Source of the DNA: an uncultured Chitinophagaceae bacterium
GTDB lineage: Bacteria; Bacteroidota; Bacteroidia; Chitinophagales; Chitinophagaceae
Assembly (NCBI GenBank): GCA_903832075.1
Contig: CAILAF010000011.1
Coordinates: 1-15,720 of the forward strand
Reading direction: 5' to 3'
DNA: 15,720 bases
Shown: positions 14,261-15,720 of the stretch, in pieces
How the letters are laid out: every line of letters starts with the position of its first letter
How positions within the stretch are numbered: position 1 is the stretch's first letter
Translations under genes and position numbers: made by a program
The notes under the pieces: model-generated
The model's input: only the letters and a program-made list of their open reading frames with translations
Databases searched by the model: none
What the model was told of the DNA's origin: nothing

Positions 14261-15385
14261 ATGAAGTTGGATGAATTATATCAAAAAGCATTGAATTTCG
14301 AATTTCTGAGCATCGAAGAAGGAATGTTTTTGTTTAACAATGCGCCACTAACAGAATTGATGTATGTGGCTGATGAATTGCGAAGGAAACAAGTGCCTCA
14401 CGGAAAAGTTACCTGGCAAATTGATAGAAATTTAAACACCACAAATGTTTGTATCGCTAATTGTAAGTTTTGTAATTTTTATAGAATCCCCGGACATAGC
14501 GAAGCATACATTACCGATATGCCAACCTATCGCAAAAAAATAAAAGAAACATTGGCATGGGGCGGCGATCAATTATTATTACAAGGTGGCCATCATCCTG
14601 AATTAGGATTGGATTTTTATGTAAAAATTTTCAAACAGATCAAAGAAGAATTTCCAACAATAAAATTACATACACTCGGACCACCCGAAGTTGCACATAT
14701 CACCAAATTAGAAAAATCAACACATAAAGAAGTTTTGACTGCATTAAAAAATGCAGGCATGGATTCGTTGCCCGGTGCCGGTGCAGAAATTTTAGTTGAT
14801 AGAGTTAGAAGATTAATTTCAAAAGGAAAATGTGGTGCCGATGAATGGCTTGCCATCATGCACGAAGCACATAAATTAAATATCACAACTTCCGCAACAA
14901 TGATGTTTGGTCATGTTGAAACATTGGAAGAACGTTTTATTCACTTAACAAGGATACGCGAAGTGCAAGCCATGAAACCCTCTGATGCAAAGGGTTTCCT
15001 TGCATTCATTGCATGGACGTTTCAGGATGTTGATACATTGCTTACAAAAATTCGCGGTGTACATAATTTAACAACACCCGATGAATATATAAGAATGGTA
15101 GCTATCAGCAGAATCATGTTGCCTAATATTAAAAACATTCAATCAAGTTGGTTAACTGTCGGCAAACAAACAGCACAAATTACTTTGCATGGCGGTGCAA
15201 ATGATTTCGGCAGTATCATGTTAGAAGAAAATGTGGTAAGTGCTGCAGGTGCTCCGCATCGCTTTACCTATAAAAGTATTCAGGATGCCATTAAAGAAGC
15301 AGGCTTCGAACCACAATTACGAAATCAACAATATGAATGGAGAGATATTCCAGCAACAATTCAAGAACAGGTAATTGATTATTGA
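14261..15385 (+). CDS. mqnC: cyclic dehypoxanthinyl futalosine synthase MqnC (radical SAM)
   Basis: A 374-aa radical SAM enzyme of the futalosine menaquinone pathway; MqnC cyclises dehypoxanthine futalosine to its cyclic form. The 4Fe-4S/SAM motif is CIANCKFC (Cys64, 68, 71), preceded by TWQIDRNLNTTNV and followed by the SAM-binding GGDQLLLQGGHHP. Segments GAGAEILVDRVRR and TTSATMMFGHVET are typical of MqnC and not of the related aminofutalosine synthase MqnE. Length fits the family. The start is fixed by a strong Shine-Dalgarno and the usual N-terminus. Other mqn genes are not in the window, so the pathway is dispersed or lies outside. It is divergent from the aspartyl protease gene, and kbl follows 44 bases downstream in the same direction, possibly on one mRNA. 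Confidence 0.96.
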   Translation: MKLDELYQKALNFEFLSIEEGMFLFNNAPLTELMYVADELRRKQVPHGKVTWQIDRNLNTTNVCIANCKFCNFYRIPGHSEAYITDMPTYRKKIKETLAWGGDQLLLQGGHHPELGLDFYVKIFKQIKEEFPTIKLHTLGPPEVAHITKLEKSTHKEVLTALKNAGMDSLPGAGAEILVDRVRRLISKGKCGADEWLAIMHEAHKLNITTSATMMFGHVETLEERFIHLTRIREVQAMKPSDAKGFLAFIAWTFQDVDTLLTKIRGVHNLTTPDEYIRMVAISRIMLPNIKNIQSSWLTVGKQTAQITLHGGANDFGSIMLEENVVSAAGAPHRFTYKSIQDAIKEAGFEPQLRNQQYEWRDIPATIQEQVIDY

Positions 15386-15429
15386 TTTATTTTTTGTGAT
15401 TACTTTTTTATAACACCAAACATGGAAAT

Positions 15430-15720
15430 ATGAACGAAAAATTTATCTCCCGTATAAAAAAAGAAGTGAGTGAAATTGAAGTCGCAGGTTTATTTAAAAA
15501 AGAACGCATCATCACCAGCGAACAAGGGCCTGAAATAATTGTAAATGGAAAAACAGTTTTAAATTTTTGTGCCAATAATTATTTGGGTTTATCATCTCAT
15601 CCAAAAGTTATTGAAGCGGCACATAAAGCCATCGACACACATGGTTATGGCATGAGCAGTGTGCGTTTCATCTGCGGTACGCAAGACATTCACAAAGAAT
15701 TAGAAAAAAAGATCGCCACA
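15430..15720 (+). CDS. kbl: glycine C-acetyltransferase / 2-amino-3-ketobutyrate CoA ligase, 3' end outside window
   Basis: The first 97 codons are present; the gene runs off the right edge. The sequence follows the Kbl family closely, with KKERIITS (24-31), NFCANNYLGLSSHP (46-59) and GYGMSSVRFICGTQ. These belong to the alpha-oxoamine synthase fold (PLP, aminotransferase class I/II). Kbl splits 2-amino-3-ketobutyrate from threonine with CoA to give glycine and acetyl-CoA, usually with threonine dehydrogenase. The catalytic Lys lies beyond the window. The start is ATG 15430; an upstream ATG at 15422 opens a three-codon frame whose TGA overlaps this start (ATGA). Other members of the superfamily (serine palmitoyltransferase, BioF) are less likely because of the match to Kbl-specific segments. 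Confidence 0.93.
   Translation, partial: MNEKFISRIKKEVSEIEVAGLFKKERIITSEQGPEIIVNGKTVLNFCANNYLGLSSHPKVIEAAHKAIDTHGYGMSSVRFICGTQDIHKELEKKIAT

Noticed and set aside
14974..14998. 8-bp perfect hairpin GAAACCCT/AGGGTTTC inside mqnC
   Set aside because: It lies in coding sequence with no T-run; a stem this size can arise by chance in a gene.

Overview
The window looks like an ordinary housekeeping stretch of a Bacteroidota chromosome, most likely Chitinophagaceae or a close relative. This rests on very AT-rich intergenic DNA, near absence of Shine-Dalgarno sequences, promoter -7 boxes of the TAnnTTTG type, a mutY/HU/rng neighbourhood that I recall as typical of the phylum, a RicT (PSP1) protein with a cysteine-rich N-terminus, and menaquinone synthesis by the futalosine route (mqnC). 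The family assignment is an inference from sequence character, not a search result. I see no rRNA, tRNA, insertion sequence, CRISPR array or prophage.

Layout, left to right. Minus strand: 3'-truncated ricT (1-1046); a 288-base gap holding four tandem heptamers and a structured, probably dispersed repeat; holB (1335-2531, TTG start); a strong bidirectional terminator; then, transcribed towards that terminator, radA (3977-5347), comF (3231-3932) and a secreted glutathione peroxidase (2617-3150). A 308-base gap separates radA from rng (5656-7206, GTG start). Upstream of rng lie a 31-codon gene for a bS22/AURKAIP1-like basic protein (7400-7495), a membrane-anchored TPR protein (7530-8375, GTG start) and an HU/IHF-family protein (8398-8688). 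These four probably form one transcription group, with a hairpin and a 14-bp palindrome between the small gene and rng. mutY (8903-9979) is divergent from HU.

Convergent with mutY is a second minus-strand group: an exported aspartyl protease with a PDZ domain (12957-14159), a catalytic M16 metallopeptidase (11640-12878), a catalytically dead M16 partner (10356-11636) and a small four-helix membrane protein of the 'phage holin IV' family (9987-10346). Divergent from the protease, on the plus strand, are mqnC (14261-15385), with an unusually good Shine-Dalgarno, and the start of kbl (15430 to the window end).

The genes fall into three functional blocks: genome and RNA maintenance (ricT, holB, radA, mutY, HU, rng, bS22-like), envelope proteolysis (aspartyl protease and M16 pair), and metabolism (mqnC, kbl, glutathione peroxidase). 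No new multi-gene system is evident. The best leads are the structured intergenic element at 1107-1275 and its heptamer repeat, the 31-aa ribosomal-type protein in the HU-TPR-rng group, the palindrome before rng, and a delta-prime subunit with no zinc-binding cysteines.
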